From Microaerobacter geothermalis (GTDB lineage: Bacteria; Bacillota; Bacilli; DSM-22679): a stretch of 64,000 bases of DNA. This document shows, in pieces, positions 9,162 to 16,561 of this stretch; the first letter of the stretch is position 1; each line of letters begins with the position of its first letter. The translations under genes were made by a program, and so were the position numbers. The stretch is taken from positions 1 to 64,000 of the forward strand of contig NZ_JAKIHL010000012.1 in assembly GCF_021608135.1 (NCBI RefSeq). Direction: 5' to 3'. The notes under the pieces were generated by a model. That model searched no databases. It worked only from the letters and a program-made list of their open reading frames with translations, and was not told where the DNA came from.

Positions 9162-9218
9162 CTTCACTCTCAGCAGGCTTTTATCATGAATTTCTGCTTG
9201 AGGGTGAAGCTTTTTTTT
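9162..9218 (+). terminator. Operon terminator after the racemase gene
   Basis: CTTCACTCTCAGCAGG pairs with CTGCTTGAGGGTGAAG, with a long hairpin ending in eight T residues at 9211-9218. It ends the transporter-racemase operon. Confidence 0.85.
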
Positions 9219-9239
9219 CTGTGAAAAACTTTAAAGGCT

Positions 9240-9655
9240 AAAGTACCTATATTAAAGATCTCTGACAACTAGTTGTCTATGTGTATGGGCAGGCTCTGGC
9301 ACAAAAACCACTCCATAAGGTGCTGCAGTACCTAAAGCTTTCCGCCTAAAAACGGTTTTTCGCCTTGCACACCCGCCCGTATGCTCTTTTTTAGAGATCA
9401 GATACGGAATTTACAAGAGTCAAGTATAGAAGTTTTTTATACTTTGAATTTAAATATTAAATTTTTATAAAGTATAAATTATGCTAATATAAAAAATAGC
9501 TGAAATACTAAATATTTTACTAGCGATCCAAGGTTGTTTCGTATCTAAAAATTGAAGATGCGAGAATAACGTAGAAAACATAAAATTATTGAAATGTGGT
9601 ATTAATAGAATTACCATCAGTGGGTTGGAGGTTGAAATTAAAAAAGCGGTTGGCA
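9240..9655. other. Intergenic with a palindrome and a possible gene remnant
   Basis: GACAACTAGTTGTC at 9264-9277 is a perfect 14-base palindrome. From 9281 to about 9390 the GC content is higher than the flanks, and the minus strand is open there for about 44 codons without a start, ending in TAA near 9255; its last residues read GVVFVPEPAHTHRQL. This may be the tail of a decayed gene, or a structured RNA, since GGGCAGG near 9287 and CCCGCCC near 9382 can pair. From 9420 to 9655 the DNA is AT-rich with no supported gene. Confidence 0.3.
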
Positions 9656-10564
9656 CTATAAGTAGAAATTAGTGGATTTACGGTTAAAATAATTGACGAT
9701 AAAGTCAATGAATAACTTTTCAATACCTTCAAATGTTGCACCTTTTAGATGAATGAGTTCAAAATTCCGATTGAGTTGGGGTATATTCAATACATTGACT
9801 TTTAGTAGTTGATTTTTTGCTAATTCTTCATTAATAGAAAAACGAGGAAGTAGGGCAATTCCGACTTGTTTCTTGACCATTCGTTTTATAACCTCTATAC
9901 TATCTACTTCCATCACTACGTTTGGTTCAATATTTAAGTTTTTGAAGACCCCATAAGTTAATGACCAATCGTACGTACTACGATTAAATAAGATCAAAGG
10001 TTCTCTTGCGACTTCTTCAATCGAGACCGTTTTCCTTGAGGAAAAATGATGGTCTGGGTATATCACCAAAACCATTTCATCATCCATTAAATGGGTAGTT
10101 TCAATCAAAGGGTGGTTGACCGCACGGGAAATGCCAATGGGTACTTCATAATTAAGAACCTGTTCCAACACATGGTGGGAGTGACCTGTATGAATAACTA
10201 ATCTCACTTTTGGATAGGCTTTTTGAAACTTTTCGAAAAGCTGCGGAAGTATGTAATAAGCAGCAATAAGCACAGAAGAAATAACAAGTTTACCTTCTGT
10301 TTTATTGTTCTCTTTTTGAATAGCTAATTTGCCTGATTGAACGTTATGTAAAATTTCTTTAGCGTATGGAAGAAAATTTTCTCCACTCTTCGATAGAATA
10401 ATGTTTTTACCAACCCTATTAAACAGAGTGCTTCCTAGTTCATTTTCTAATGATTTTACCCTAGCGCTTACAGAAGGTTGGGAAAGAAATAGAATTTCTC
10501 CGGCTTTGCTAAAACTTCCAGTTAAGGCAACATAAACAAAGGCTTCGATTTGTTCAATTTTCAT
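9656..10564 (-). CDS. LysR family transcriptional regulator
   Basis: A 302-residue regulator. The N-terminal winged helix-turn-helix is clear (FVYVALTGSFSKAGEILFLSQPSVSARVKSLENELG across residues 10-45), followed by the periplasmic-binding-like effector domain from residue 90 (GKLVISSVLIAAYYILP). The helix-turn-helix and overall length are those of the CysL/CbbR branch. The start is supported by GAGGTG upstream of 10564. It is divergent from the interrupted symporter gene, with 660 bases between, so it may have controlled that gene or the region holding the palindrome downstream. The effector is not predictable. Confidence 0.9.
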   Translation of the reverse strand: MKIEQIEAFVYVALTGSFSKAGEILFLSQPSVSARVKSLENELGSTLFNRVGKNIILSKSGENFLPYAKEILHNVQSGKLAIQKENNKTEGKLVISSVLIAAYYILPQLFEKFQKAYPKVRLVIHTGHSHHVLEQVLNYEVPIGISRAVNHPLIETTHLMDDEMVLVIYPDHHFSSRKTVSIEEVAREPLILFNRSTYDWSLTYGVFKNLNIEPNVVMEVDSIEVIKRMVKKQVGIALLPRFSINEELAKNQLLKVNVLNIPQLNRNFELIHLKGATFEGIEKLFIDFIVNYFNRKSTNFYL

Positions 10565-10836
10565 TACTGTAACACCTCAACGGTATATTCAAATAAGTTA
10601 GAATAATTTTAATGGTTTCGCCTATTCATTAGGTATAGGATATCACAGATTCTTATTTATCGGTAGAATATCTTGCGCTTTAAACCACATGAAAAAAATC
10701 CAAATTTTAAGCGAGGGGTAATTAAAGGCATTTAGATTTATCAAAGGGGAGTTTATTTATATTGATCAGTTAGCCTTTCCTGAAGATATTTGTAGTTGAT
10801 AATCAGTAAGTTAGCGATGGTAAGCCAGGATGCTTT

Positions 10837-11011
10837 ATGATCCTTTATCTTGAAACTGTAACAATATATCGCCAATTAAATCAATCTGAACGAGGAGATA
10901 TGAATCAAATATGAAGCGATAGGCGATGCAAGGGGAATTTATTCATTAGAAGAGCATGTAATAGATTTTCCCACTAGAGAGCCCGTCAGGCACACAATAA
11001 TTTTTTCTTGA
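10837..11011 (+). pseudogene. Possible decayed short gene with one frameshift
   Basis: ATG 10837 opens 25 codons (through GDMNQI) ending in TGA at 10912-10914. A shift of +1 at about 10907 gives 35 more open codons (YEAIGDARGIYSLEEH then DFPTREPV) ending in TGA 11009-11011. Codon choice and residue composition look protein-like in both pieces. No family was recognised. It may be the remnant of a small gene between the LysR regulator and the symporter, or chance. Nothing else was found in 10565-10836 apart from AT-rich DNA. Confidence 0.25.
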
Positions 11012-11014
11012 ATC

Positions 11015-11043
11015 TTGATATACATCAATAAAAGTGATATAAG
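11015..11043 (+). promoter_or_regulatory. Sigma-A type promoter for the symporter gene
   Basis: TTGATA at 11015-11020 and TATAAG at 11038-11043 are separated by exactly 17 bases. Transcription would begin near 11050, right before the terminator-like leader hairpin and 175 bases ahead of the symporter start codon. Confidence 0.6.
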
Positions 11044-11053
11044 ATTAGGTAAA

Positions 11054-11138
11054 ACCTTGCTTTGCTCTCTTTCTTTTGGAGATTTGGTGGTGGATACCTA
11101 ATCTATAACCTAAAAACAGGGGAGTGGCAAGGCTTTTT
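11054..11138 (+). terminator. Leader terminator or attenuator upstream of the symporter gene
   Basis: CCTTGC at 11055-11060 can pair with GCAAGG at 11127-11132, followed by TTTTTT. The 66-base loop holds GGTGGTGGATACC. In addition TAGGTA near 11046 and TACCTA near 11095 can pair in a way that competes with the first stem. Placement between a promoter and the coding region suggests transcription attenuation. No known riboswitch or T-box consensus was recognised. Confidence 0.4.
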
Positions 11139-11224
11139 TATTACATCCCTTTGTTTTCAAGGAAAATTCACTTTTATATAAAAACATTTTTGACAATACG
11201 TAATAATTAAGGGAGGCAGAATGA

Positions 11225-12512
11225 ATGAAAAATAATCTTTTAACTCAAATTATGGTCGCTTTTGTAGTCGCTATTATTTTGGGTGCTATTGTTGGGCCAA
11301 GTATTGAAGTAGTTAAACCTCTTGGGGACTTATTTTTAAGATTGATAAAGTTTATTATTGCACCTTTGGTATTGGCTTCTTTGGTGGTAGGGGTCGCAAG
11401 TACAGGAGATGTTAAGAAACTAGGTCGAATGGGTGGAAAGACCATTTTTTTCTATTTAGTTACTACAGCTATTGCCATATCCCTTGGCTTAATCATTGGA
11501 AATCTATTTGCACCAGGGAGCGGCTTGGATATCGCATCGTCCGATGTAAAAGTGGAACCTAAAGAGTCTGAAGGTTTTATAGCTACATTACTTGCTATCG
11601 TACCCACCAATCCTTTTGATTCTTTGATATGAAAATAAAATTTTCATCCGAATTTGTGACCCTTCGGGTCATGGATGTTTAGTTCAAGGCAACATACTTC
11701 AAATCATCTTTTTTGCTATTTTCCTTGGTCTTGGAATTACGATGGTTGGAGAAAAGGCGAAACCGGTTTATCAATTTTTCGATGGATTTGCCGAAGTGAT
11801 GTATAAAATCACGGGGGTTGTCATGAAATTTGCCCCGGTAGGAGTATTTGGACTTATTGCACCAACAGTTGGTAAATATGGCATTTCTGTACTATTGCCA
11901 TTGATAAAGGTGATATTAGCTGTCGCTATTGGCTGTATTCTTCATGCACTGATCGTATATTCCACGAGTGTAAAAGTTTTCGCCCAAATGAGTCCGGTCA
12001 AATTTTTCAAGGGTATAGCACCTGCAAGTTTAGTGGCCTTCAGTACCACTAGCAGTGCTGGAACTTTGCCGGTAACCATCAAAAGTGCGGAAGATAATTT
12101 AGGTGTTTCCAAAAATGTTAGCAGCTTCGTTCTTCCATTAGGAGCAACCATAAATATGGATGGAACGGCACTATATCAAGGTGTTTCCGCATTGTTCGTA
12201 GCTCAATTTTTCGGCATTGACTTATCCTTCATACAACAATTAACAATCGTACTGACGGCCACATTGGCTTCCATTGGAACGGCCGGCGTACCGGGAGCGG
12301 GTCTGATCATGTTGACGATGGTATTGACGTCTGTTAACCTCCCTTTGGAAGGGATCGCGTTAATTGCAGGGATTGACCGTATTTTAGATATGTTTAGAAC
12401 GTCGGTCAACGTAACCGGTGATGGCGCTGCAGCCGTGGTTGTTGCTGCTACAGAAGGCGAATTAAATGCACCAGTGGGAGCGAATCAAGGATCAGCAGCC
12501 CGAATCATGTAA
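11225..12512 (+). pseudogene. Dicarboxylate/glutamate:cation symporter gene (GltP/DctA family), interrupted by a repeat unit
   Basis: The first 135 codons (11225-11632) encode the N-terminal spans of a DAACS-family symporter and stop at TGA 11630-11632. The rest (from 11682 in another frame to 12512) holds the family core: STTSSAGTLPVTIKSAE, INMDGTALYQGVSALF, GVPGAGLIML and the DRILDMFRTSVNVTGD signature. The break is a 55-bp insertion (11626-11680). If these 55 bases are removed the reading frame is continuous and the junction reads SLVQGNILQII, which is the expected family sequence. The intact protein would be about 410 residues, importing dicarboxylates or acidic amino acids with Na+ or H+. 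As it stands the two ORFs would give a truncated protein and a C-terminal fragment. Confidence 0.88.
11626..11680 (-). repeat. Two-hairpin mobile unit (52 bp plus TTT) inserted in the symporter gene
   Basis: Unit 11626-11677 consists of ATGAAAAT/ATTTTCAT and TGACCC/GGGTCA hairpins. It is flanked by TTT at 11623-11625 and TTT at 11678-11680. The same unit, in the same orientation relative to its flanks, sits in an arm of the large repeats near 43.4 and 49.1 kb, also at TTC-TTT-unit-TTT-AGTTC. Comparison with the restored gene gives the target TTCTTTAGTTC with a three-base duplication, or an insertion next to TTT. This is the only copy seen within coding sequence. Confidence 0.85.
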
Positions 12513-12689
12513 TGGAAAGCTGTATATCAATGGATCAAGAGAAGTAATTTTATTTACCTTTACTGATTAGTGCGTTTCCTTTCTACTCAAGTTTGACTTA
12601 AATCACTGTATCACCAATTTCTGCATTCCTATCCTGTTGATGAAAATATATTAAACAAAAACCCTTGATCTTGATCAACAGTCTTCAAA

Positions 12690-12726
12690 AACAAAATGCC
12701 CTCTAGCGATGATTCGTTGGAGGGCA
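12690..12726 (-). terminator. Terminator of the zinc-ribbon micro-protein gene
   Basis: TGCCCTC at 12697-12703 pairs with GAGGGCA at 12719-12725; on the minus strand it is followed by TTTTGTTTTTG. It lies 31 bases past the minus-strand stop codon at 12757. Confidence 0.75.
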
Positions 12727-12756
12727 AAAATATGGATTCGCATTTATTGTATTTTT

Positions 12757-12918
12757 CTAACATACTTCAAGGGATCCGTTTCCGCCGCAGTATGAACAGT
12801 GTACAATTCCTTCACCATGACAATGGTTGCAATGCTTTCCGTCATGATTTTGTTTCTCTCCACGACAAGTCGGACAAACGACTTCACCATTTCCATTACA
12901 TCTGTAGCAATCAGCCAT
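12757..12918 (-). CDS. Small zinc-ribbon protein with DnaJ-type CxxCxGxG motifs
   Basis: A 53-residue protein with four CxxC pairs: CYRCNGNG, CPTCRG, CNHCHGEG and CSYCGGNG. This is the repeat pattern of the DnaJ cysteine-rich domain, which binds two zinc ions. It has no J domain, membrane segment or signal peptide. Stand-alone versions exist in many Bacillales and are thought to bind metal or partner proteins; the function here is unknown. The longer frame to 12978 is rejected because AGGGAGGT sits just upstream of the ATG at 12918. A perfect inverted repeat lies upstream. Confidence 0.75.
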   Translation of the reverse strand: MADCYRCNGNGEVVCPTCRGEKQNHDGKHCNHCHGEGIVHCSYCGGNGSLEVC

Positions 12919-12965
12919 TTTAATAACCTCCCTGAAATTTTTTAAATCTTCTTGTGTTAGCATTG

Positions 12966-13002
12966 TTATAATACACATTGTTAATTGTTAAGTGTATTAT
13001 AA
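12966..13002. promoter_or_regulatory. Perfect inverted repeat, candidate operator/promoter
   Basis: TTATAATACAC (12966-12976) and GTGTATTATAA (12992-13002) are perfect 11-base inverted arms separated by 15 bases (ATTGTTAATTGTTAA). Each arm carries a TATAAT-like hexamer on the plus strand. It lies 48-84 bases upstream of the zinc-ribbon gene and about 300 bases before the secreted-protein gene on the other strand. A dimeric repressor site overlapping a promoter is the simplest reading. Confidence 0.5.
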
Positions 13003-13299
13003 TACAGTATTTTTTCAAACTCAAGCCCTTTTTTTAAAAAAATAAAAAATTATGTATTGTAATGATCTACTTCAAATAGCTTTGTCCGTGCAAAGTAATT
13101 ATTTTTCTGTCTTTTGTTCGATAATGTTTTTAGGAATTTTGCTGTGTTCATTTTAGATCTTTTCACATCATGAAAATTTCCATACAATTTTTCATGAAAG
13201 AACCACAACTTAATCGAAGGTTATGCGTATAAAGTAATAACTATGGAATTGAAGGCAACCTTTGCGTAGAAAGGCAAAGGAAATGGCGGAGGGACAAAC
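13003..13299. other. AT-rich intergenic region
   Basis: No gene is supported between the inverted repeat and the secreted-protein gene. The only feature near the end is the ribosome binding site (GGCGGAGGGAC) of the gene at 13300. Promoters for the downstream gene are presumably here, but no clear -35/-10 pair was singled out. Confidence 0.4.
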
Positions 13300-13953
13300 A
13301 TGAAAGGGAAAATTTCATTATTGCTGACCATCTTGTTATTGATTGGGGGCTTGACGGTTTCTGCAGCCCCTGCTATTGGAACTGTGGGAGAGTCTTCAGT
13401 CAAAGTGCTTTTAAATGGGAAGGAGATTGTACCTTCTGAAAGCTCCTTTGTATTGGATCCTAAAATATCCTTGATTACGGAATTGGCAAGGAAGTTAAAT
13501 GCGATTGTCCGCTATAATGCTGACGGCACCCTTAATATTTATAAGCCTAATGTCAATATGTTGGCTTTAACAAAAATAACGTATGATGATTATGAAAGGT
13601 ATTTTAGCACCCAATACGAACTGAAAAATGATGATCTATTCTTAATTAGACCCATTGGAATTATTCCGCTTTTAGATACATTCACCATTTATTTTTATGC
13701 TGAAGTCGGAAATCTCCCCAAAGAGGATTCAGTCTTTAAATTTGCAGTGTATAATCAGGAAAACCAGTTGGTTGTTGAAGGAAAAGAGCTGTCGGTTGAA
13801 GGTTCAAAGGGGGCCGTTCGTTTAAATGAACAATTGAATATCCCTTTTAAGGCGTATGGAACCTACAAGGCAAAGCTTCTCATGAAGTTTAAAAATGATG
13901 ACAGCAATTTATTTCAGCCCGTAGGGGAAAAAATCATTATCGTAGCAAAATAA
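13300..13953 (+). CDS. Secreted protein with copper amine oxidase-like N-terminal domain
   Basis: A 217-residue exported protein. A signal peptide (residues 1-22, ending SAAPA) is followed by VKVLLNGKEIVPSESSFVLDP, a stalk-like beta domain that resembles the copper amine oxidase N-terminal domain (PF07833) found as a surface module in Firmicutes. The remainder is predicted beta-rich and has no recognised motif. It has a hairpin terminator right after it. It may pair with the next gene, which has the same kind of module before an M23 peptidase domain; that link is inferred from proximity. Confidence 0.65.
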   Translation: MKGKISLLLTILLLIGGLTVSAAPAIGTVGESSVKVLLNGKEIVPSESSFVLDPKISLITELARKLNAIVRYNADGTLNIYKPNVNMLALTKITYDDYERYFSTQYELKNDDLFLIRPIGIIPLLDTFTIYFYAEVGNLPKEDSVFKFAVYNQENQLVVEGKELSVEGSKGAVRLNEQLNIPFKAYGTYKAKLLMKFKNDDSNLFQPVGEKIIIVAK

Positions 13954-13964
13954 GAATAACTGGA

Positions 13965-14005
13965 AGGGACTGTCCCAAAGTGATTGGGATAGTCCCTATT
14001 TTTAT
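13965..14005 (+). terminator. Terminator after the secreted-protein gene
   Basis: AGGGACT/AGTCCCT with inner CCCAA/TTGGG (13965-13997) followed by ATTTTTATTT. Confidence 0.85.
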
Positions 14006-14095
14006 TTAGCCAAATGATTGATTATCGTCTACAATGATAGTATGAAGGAATGATATCGTAAAAATAATTACATAAAGAAAGGGATAACAGGGAAG

Positions 14096-15262
14096 ATGAA
14101 CAAAAAAATTTGGATAATAATAGGATTAGTTGCAGGATTAACAACTCTTTTTGCTATTGTGGCCAATGTGAACGAAATAGACGAGGTGACAGGGGGAAAT
14201 TCCTCGCCATCTGCAGTTGAATCAGATGAGCCAGCTTCGTCGGTTGAACCGGTTAAACCTGTTAAACCAATCGACCCGGTTGAAACCCAACCCGAGAGTC
14301 TGCCGATGCAATCATTGCCGGTTTTAAATCAGGACGGAACTTTCTTCTTTTCAATTGAAGCATTGATTTCCCAGCTGAATGGGAGGTTATCTTTTGACGA
14401 AGTCAATGGTACAATACAATTTGAAGTGTTAGGGCAGTCTTTTGAAATAATCAGGGGAATTCCTGTGGTTTTTCGTAATGGGATTGCCCTTCCTAAAAAG
14501 TTTTCATTTGTTTATAAGGAAAATGAAAACGAGTGGTTTTTTCCAACCTCTTTTTTAAGTGACGCATTACAGTTGGATATAAGAGAGATAAAAGAAGGAG
14601 AGATTTATTACATAAAGCCCTCTAAACCCGCCTTTGGCTCAACAGATCAAACGAAGCCCAATATTGCGTTAGAGAATATGACCTCTGAAGAACTTATTAG
14701 ATATTTGTCCTTTCTCTCTATTCCTATTGAGAATGCCAAATTAAGCACGAGAGATTCGCAGCTTCCTGCTGCTCCAAGAACCTACAGGAATGGCATTCAT
14801 GAAGGAATTGATTGGTATAGCGGGGTTACCGGAATACAGATTGATGATCGGACACCCGTGTTATCTATGGCCGATGGTGTGGTGGTTAGGGCTGATCTGG
14901 ATTACCAAGAATTAACTTATCAAGAAAGGGAAGATTTACTAAAACAATCAAAGCAGTCTGTAAGCACTCCTTTATATATTTTGGACAAATTGCGGGGGAG
15001 ATCGGTATGGGTTCAATATGAGAACGGCGTGTTGGTCAGGTATATACATCTTTCCCGAATAGAAGATGGCATTGAAGTTGGAAAGAGAGTGGCCCGTGGA
15101 GAACGTCTTGGTTATGTAGGTAATTCAGGGACTAGCAATGGAGTAGAGGGGAGCAGAGAAGGTTTTCACCTGCAAACAGATATCTTGATATATGGCGAAT
15201 TATTCTGGAAATATTTAGATTATAAAGAAATTCGTAGTGTTCTAAGTCGGCTTTTCACCTAA
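14096..15262 (+). CDS. Secreted M23 family metallopeptidase-like protein
   Basis: A 388-residue membrane-anchored or secreted protein. Residues 7-25 form an N-terminal membrane segment; residues 40-70 are a Pro/Glu/Val-rich linker (VEPVKPVKPIDPVETQPE). Residues 75-180 resemble a copper amine oxidase N domain. Residues 235-380 carry the LytM/M23 fold: HEGIDW (HxGxD zinc ligands), VSMADGVVVRA, VRYIHLSRIEDG and GYVGNSGTSNG. The usual HLHFEI is FHLQTDI here, so one histidine position differs from consensus but the catalytic His remains. A cell wall peptide hydrolase acting outside the membrane is likely. It has an RBS of AAGGGATAACAGG type and a 90-base gap from the previous terminator. Confidence 0.78.
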   Translation: MNKKIWIIIGLVAGLTTLFAIVANVNEIDEVTGGNSSPSAVESDEPASSVEPVKPVKPIDPVETQPESLPMQSLPVLNQDGTFFFSIEALISQLNGRLSFDEVNGTIQFEVLGQSFEIIRGIPVVFRNGIALPKKFSFVYKENENEWFFPTSFLSDALQLDIREIKEGEIYYIKPSKPAFGSTDQTKPNIALENMTSEELIRYLSFLSIPIENAKLSTRDSQLPAAPRTYRNGIHEGIDWYSGVTGIQIDDRTPVLSMADGVVVRADLDYQELTYQEREDLLKQSKQSVSTPLYILDKLRGRSVWVQYENGVLVRYIHLSRIEDGIEVGKRVARGERLGYVGNSGTSNGVEGSREGFHLQTDILIYGELFWKYLDYKEIRSVLSRLFT

Positions 15263-15334
15263 ATAAACTTTGTCCATTCATTTTCTGACATTTCGGTGAT
15301 ATAATAATAGAGAAAAAAGTAATAAAGGAGTCGA

Positions 15335-15718
15335 TTGTTAAGAATGAGGTTATCGTCAAAAGAGACAAAGGATTCTGACGGACCGGATATACGTATGGAA
15401 TGGTCTGATATTAGAACGTTGATAGCCAAATGGGAGATTCCGCATTCAATGAAGATGGATATTGAGGAGCAATTTTCCATACCCTTTCAGGAACTTCCTT
15501 TTGTCCTGCGTTTGTATGACGTGACTGACAGGGAAATAAGGGGGGACGGGATGGATCATTACGTCGATTTCCTGATTAATCAGGAAGCGCCTCAATGGGT
15601 GCTTTATGGGGTTAAAGAAGATCGTGATTATTGTGTGGAATTGGGAGTCCGCATGATAGATGGAAGGTTTTATTCACTCATTCGTTCAGAAACTGTTTTT
15701 TCTCAGATTGCTTCTTGA
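15335..15718 (+). CDS. DUF4912 domain protein
   Basis: A 127-residue protein with the DUF4912 pattern: LPFVLRLYDVTDREIRGDGMDHYVD, followed by WVLYGVKEDRDYCVELGVRMIDGRFYSLIRSE. The family is thought to bind sugars or be an accessory module of spore or cell-wall proteins, but no function is established. It starts at TTG 15335 with AAAGGAG four bases upstream, or at ATG 15344 with a longer gap. The gene follows the M23 gene by 72 bases and is ended by a strong terminator. Confidence 0.72.
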   Translation: MLRMRLSSKETKDSDGPDIRMEWSDIRTLIAKWEIPHSMKMDIEEQFSIPFQELPFVLRLYDVTDREIRGDGMDHYVDFLINQEAPQWVLYGVKEDRDYCVELGVRMIDGRFYSLIRSETVFSQIAS

Positions 15719-15770
15719 ACACAGAAATCGGGCGAGAAATCATACAATAATAAATATATAATGAATGAAG

Positions 15771-15808
15771 AAAGAGACATGTTTCTTAGAGAAGCATGTC
15801 TCTTTTTC
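15771..15808 (+). terminator. Terminator after the DUF4912 gene
   Basis: AAAGAGACATG pairs with CATGTCTCTTT (15795-15805) followed by TT. Confidence 0.85.
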
Positions 15809-15867
15809 AGTCTGCAAATCAGCAGGATCGCCGATTTCCTGACGTGTGATTTTGAACAAAAAACATG

Positions 15868-15892
15868 AACAAAAACCACTTCGGTGGTTTTG
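15868..15892 (-). terminator. Terminator of the small secreted-protein gene
   Basis: AAAACCACTTCGGTGGTTTT is an eight-base stem with a TTCG tetraloop, followed on the minus strand by TTTTTGTTC. It lies just beyond the stop codon at 15898. Confidence 0.75.
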
Positions 15893-15897
15893 TTCTA

Positions 15898-16134
15898 CTA
15901 CAGATTGGTCATCATCTGATAACCGGTATTGGAGGGAACTGCACCATTGTCACCATGGCAAGCATTGTACATATCCTGTAGGTCTTGGTCACTCCAATCA
16001 GGGTGTACCTGCTTCATAAACGGCAGCATGTCTTCAAAGTTGTAGAAACCATCAGTTGCTGCATACGCTGTACCGGCTAGCAGAACCAAAAGAAGGACTA
16101 ACCCGGCAATGATTTTCTTCTTCACATGACTCAC
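15898..16134 (-). CDS. Small secreted protein (78 aa), Bacillales-type
   Basis: A signal peptide (residues 5-25, ending AYA) precedes a 50-residue mature domain with FEDMLPFMKQVHPDWSDQDL and MYNACHG near residues 55-61. The M-Y-N-x-C-H-G ending is recurrent in small exported Bacillales proteins of unknown function. A single Cys-His pair in the mature domain could bind a metal or haem, but CxxCH is absent. GGAGGTGAG precedes the ATG. It stands alone with its own terminator. Confidence 0.6.
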   Translation of the reverse strand: MSHVKKKIIAGLVLLLVLLAGTAYAATDGFYNFEDMLPFMKQVHPDWSDQDLQDMYNACHGDNGAVPSNTGYQMMTNL

Positions 16135-16368
16135 CTCCCTTAATCACTTGTACCTAGTGACACTTCCCACTAACACTTCGACTTCTGGCATCATCTTAAA
16201 ATACCTAACCCCTTATCTAAAATTTATCCAATAAATATTAAAAACTTATGAAGATAAGGCAAACAAAAATCGAATCACAAAAAACAGAATTTACAAAATA
16301 TTCCCTTTATTAATGTTGTAAAATAAGCTATAATTAAACTAACAAAAGAATATATATGACATCTCAGT

Positions 16369-16445
16369 AAGGCACCGACTTTATATGCAGAAATGATGGA
16401 CAAGGGTTCACAAGATTAATCTGTATATAAGTTGGTGCCTTTTTC
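16369..16445 (+). ncRNA. Terminator-like long hairpin in the prkA upstream region
   Basis: AAGGCACCGACTTTATAT (16369-16386) pairs with ATATAAGTTGGTGCCTT (16425-16441), with a 38-base loop, followed by TTTTCC. The stem is about 16 base pairs. It lies 117 bases before the prkA start, so it is either the 3' end of a small RNA whose promoter lies in 16135-16368, or an attenuator in the prkA leader. The region 16135-16368 is AT-rich with no gene seen; TATAAT at 16330 could be a -10 element. Confidence 0.45.
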
Positions 16446-16561
16446 CACTTCTATATGGTTCAACTATATAGACATAGAGGTCTCAGTTGTTTAGATCAAT
16501 GCTGACCCAAATCATTTCTGGCGCAAACTGATAGAAACTTAATGAGAAGGAGGTCGGATGT

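Noticed and set aside
9465-9656. Minus-strand ORF of 63 codons beside the LysR gene
   Set aside because: AT-rich, low-complexity hydrophobic peptide with no RBS; looks like chance.
11054-11138. T-box leader for the symporter gene
   Set aside because: No AGGGTGGNACCGCG box; the GGTGGTGGATACC stretch does not fit the T-box consensus.
11742-12512. Independent gene starting at ATG 11742
   Set aside because: It is the C-terminal part of the interrupted symporter; the start lacks an RBS and the frame is open upstream to the repeat unit.
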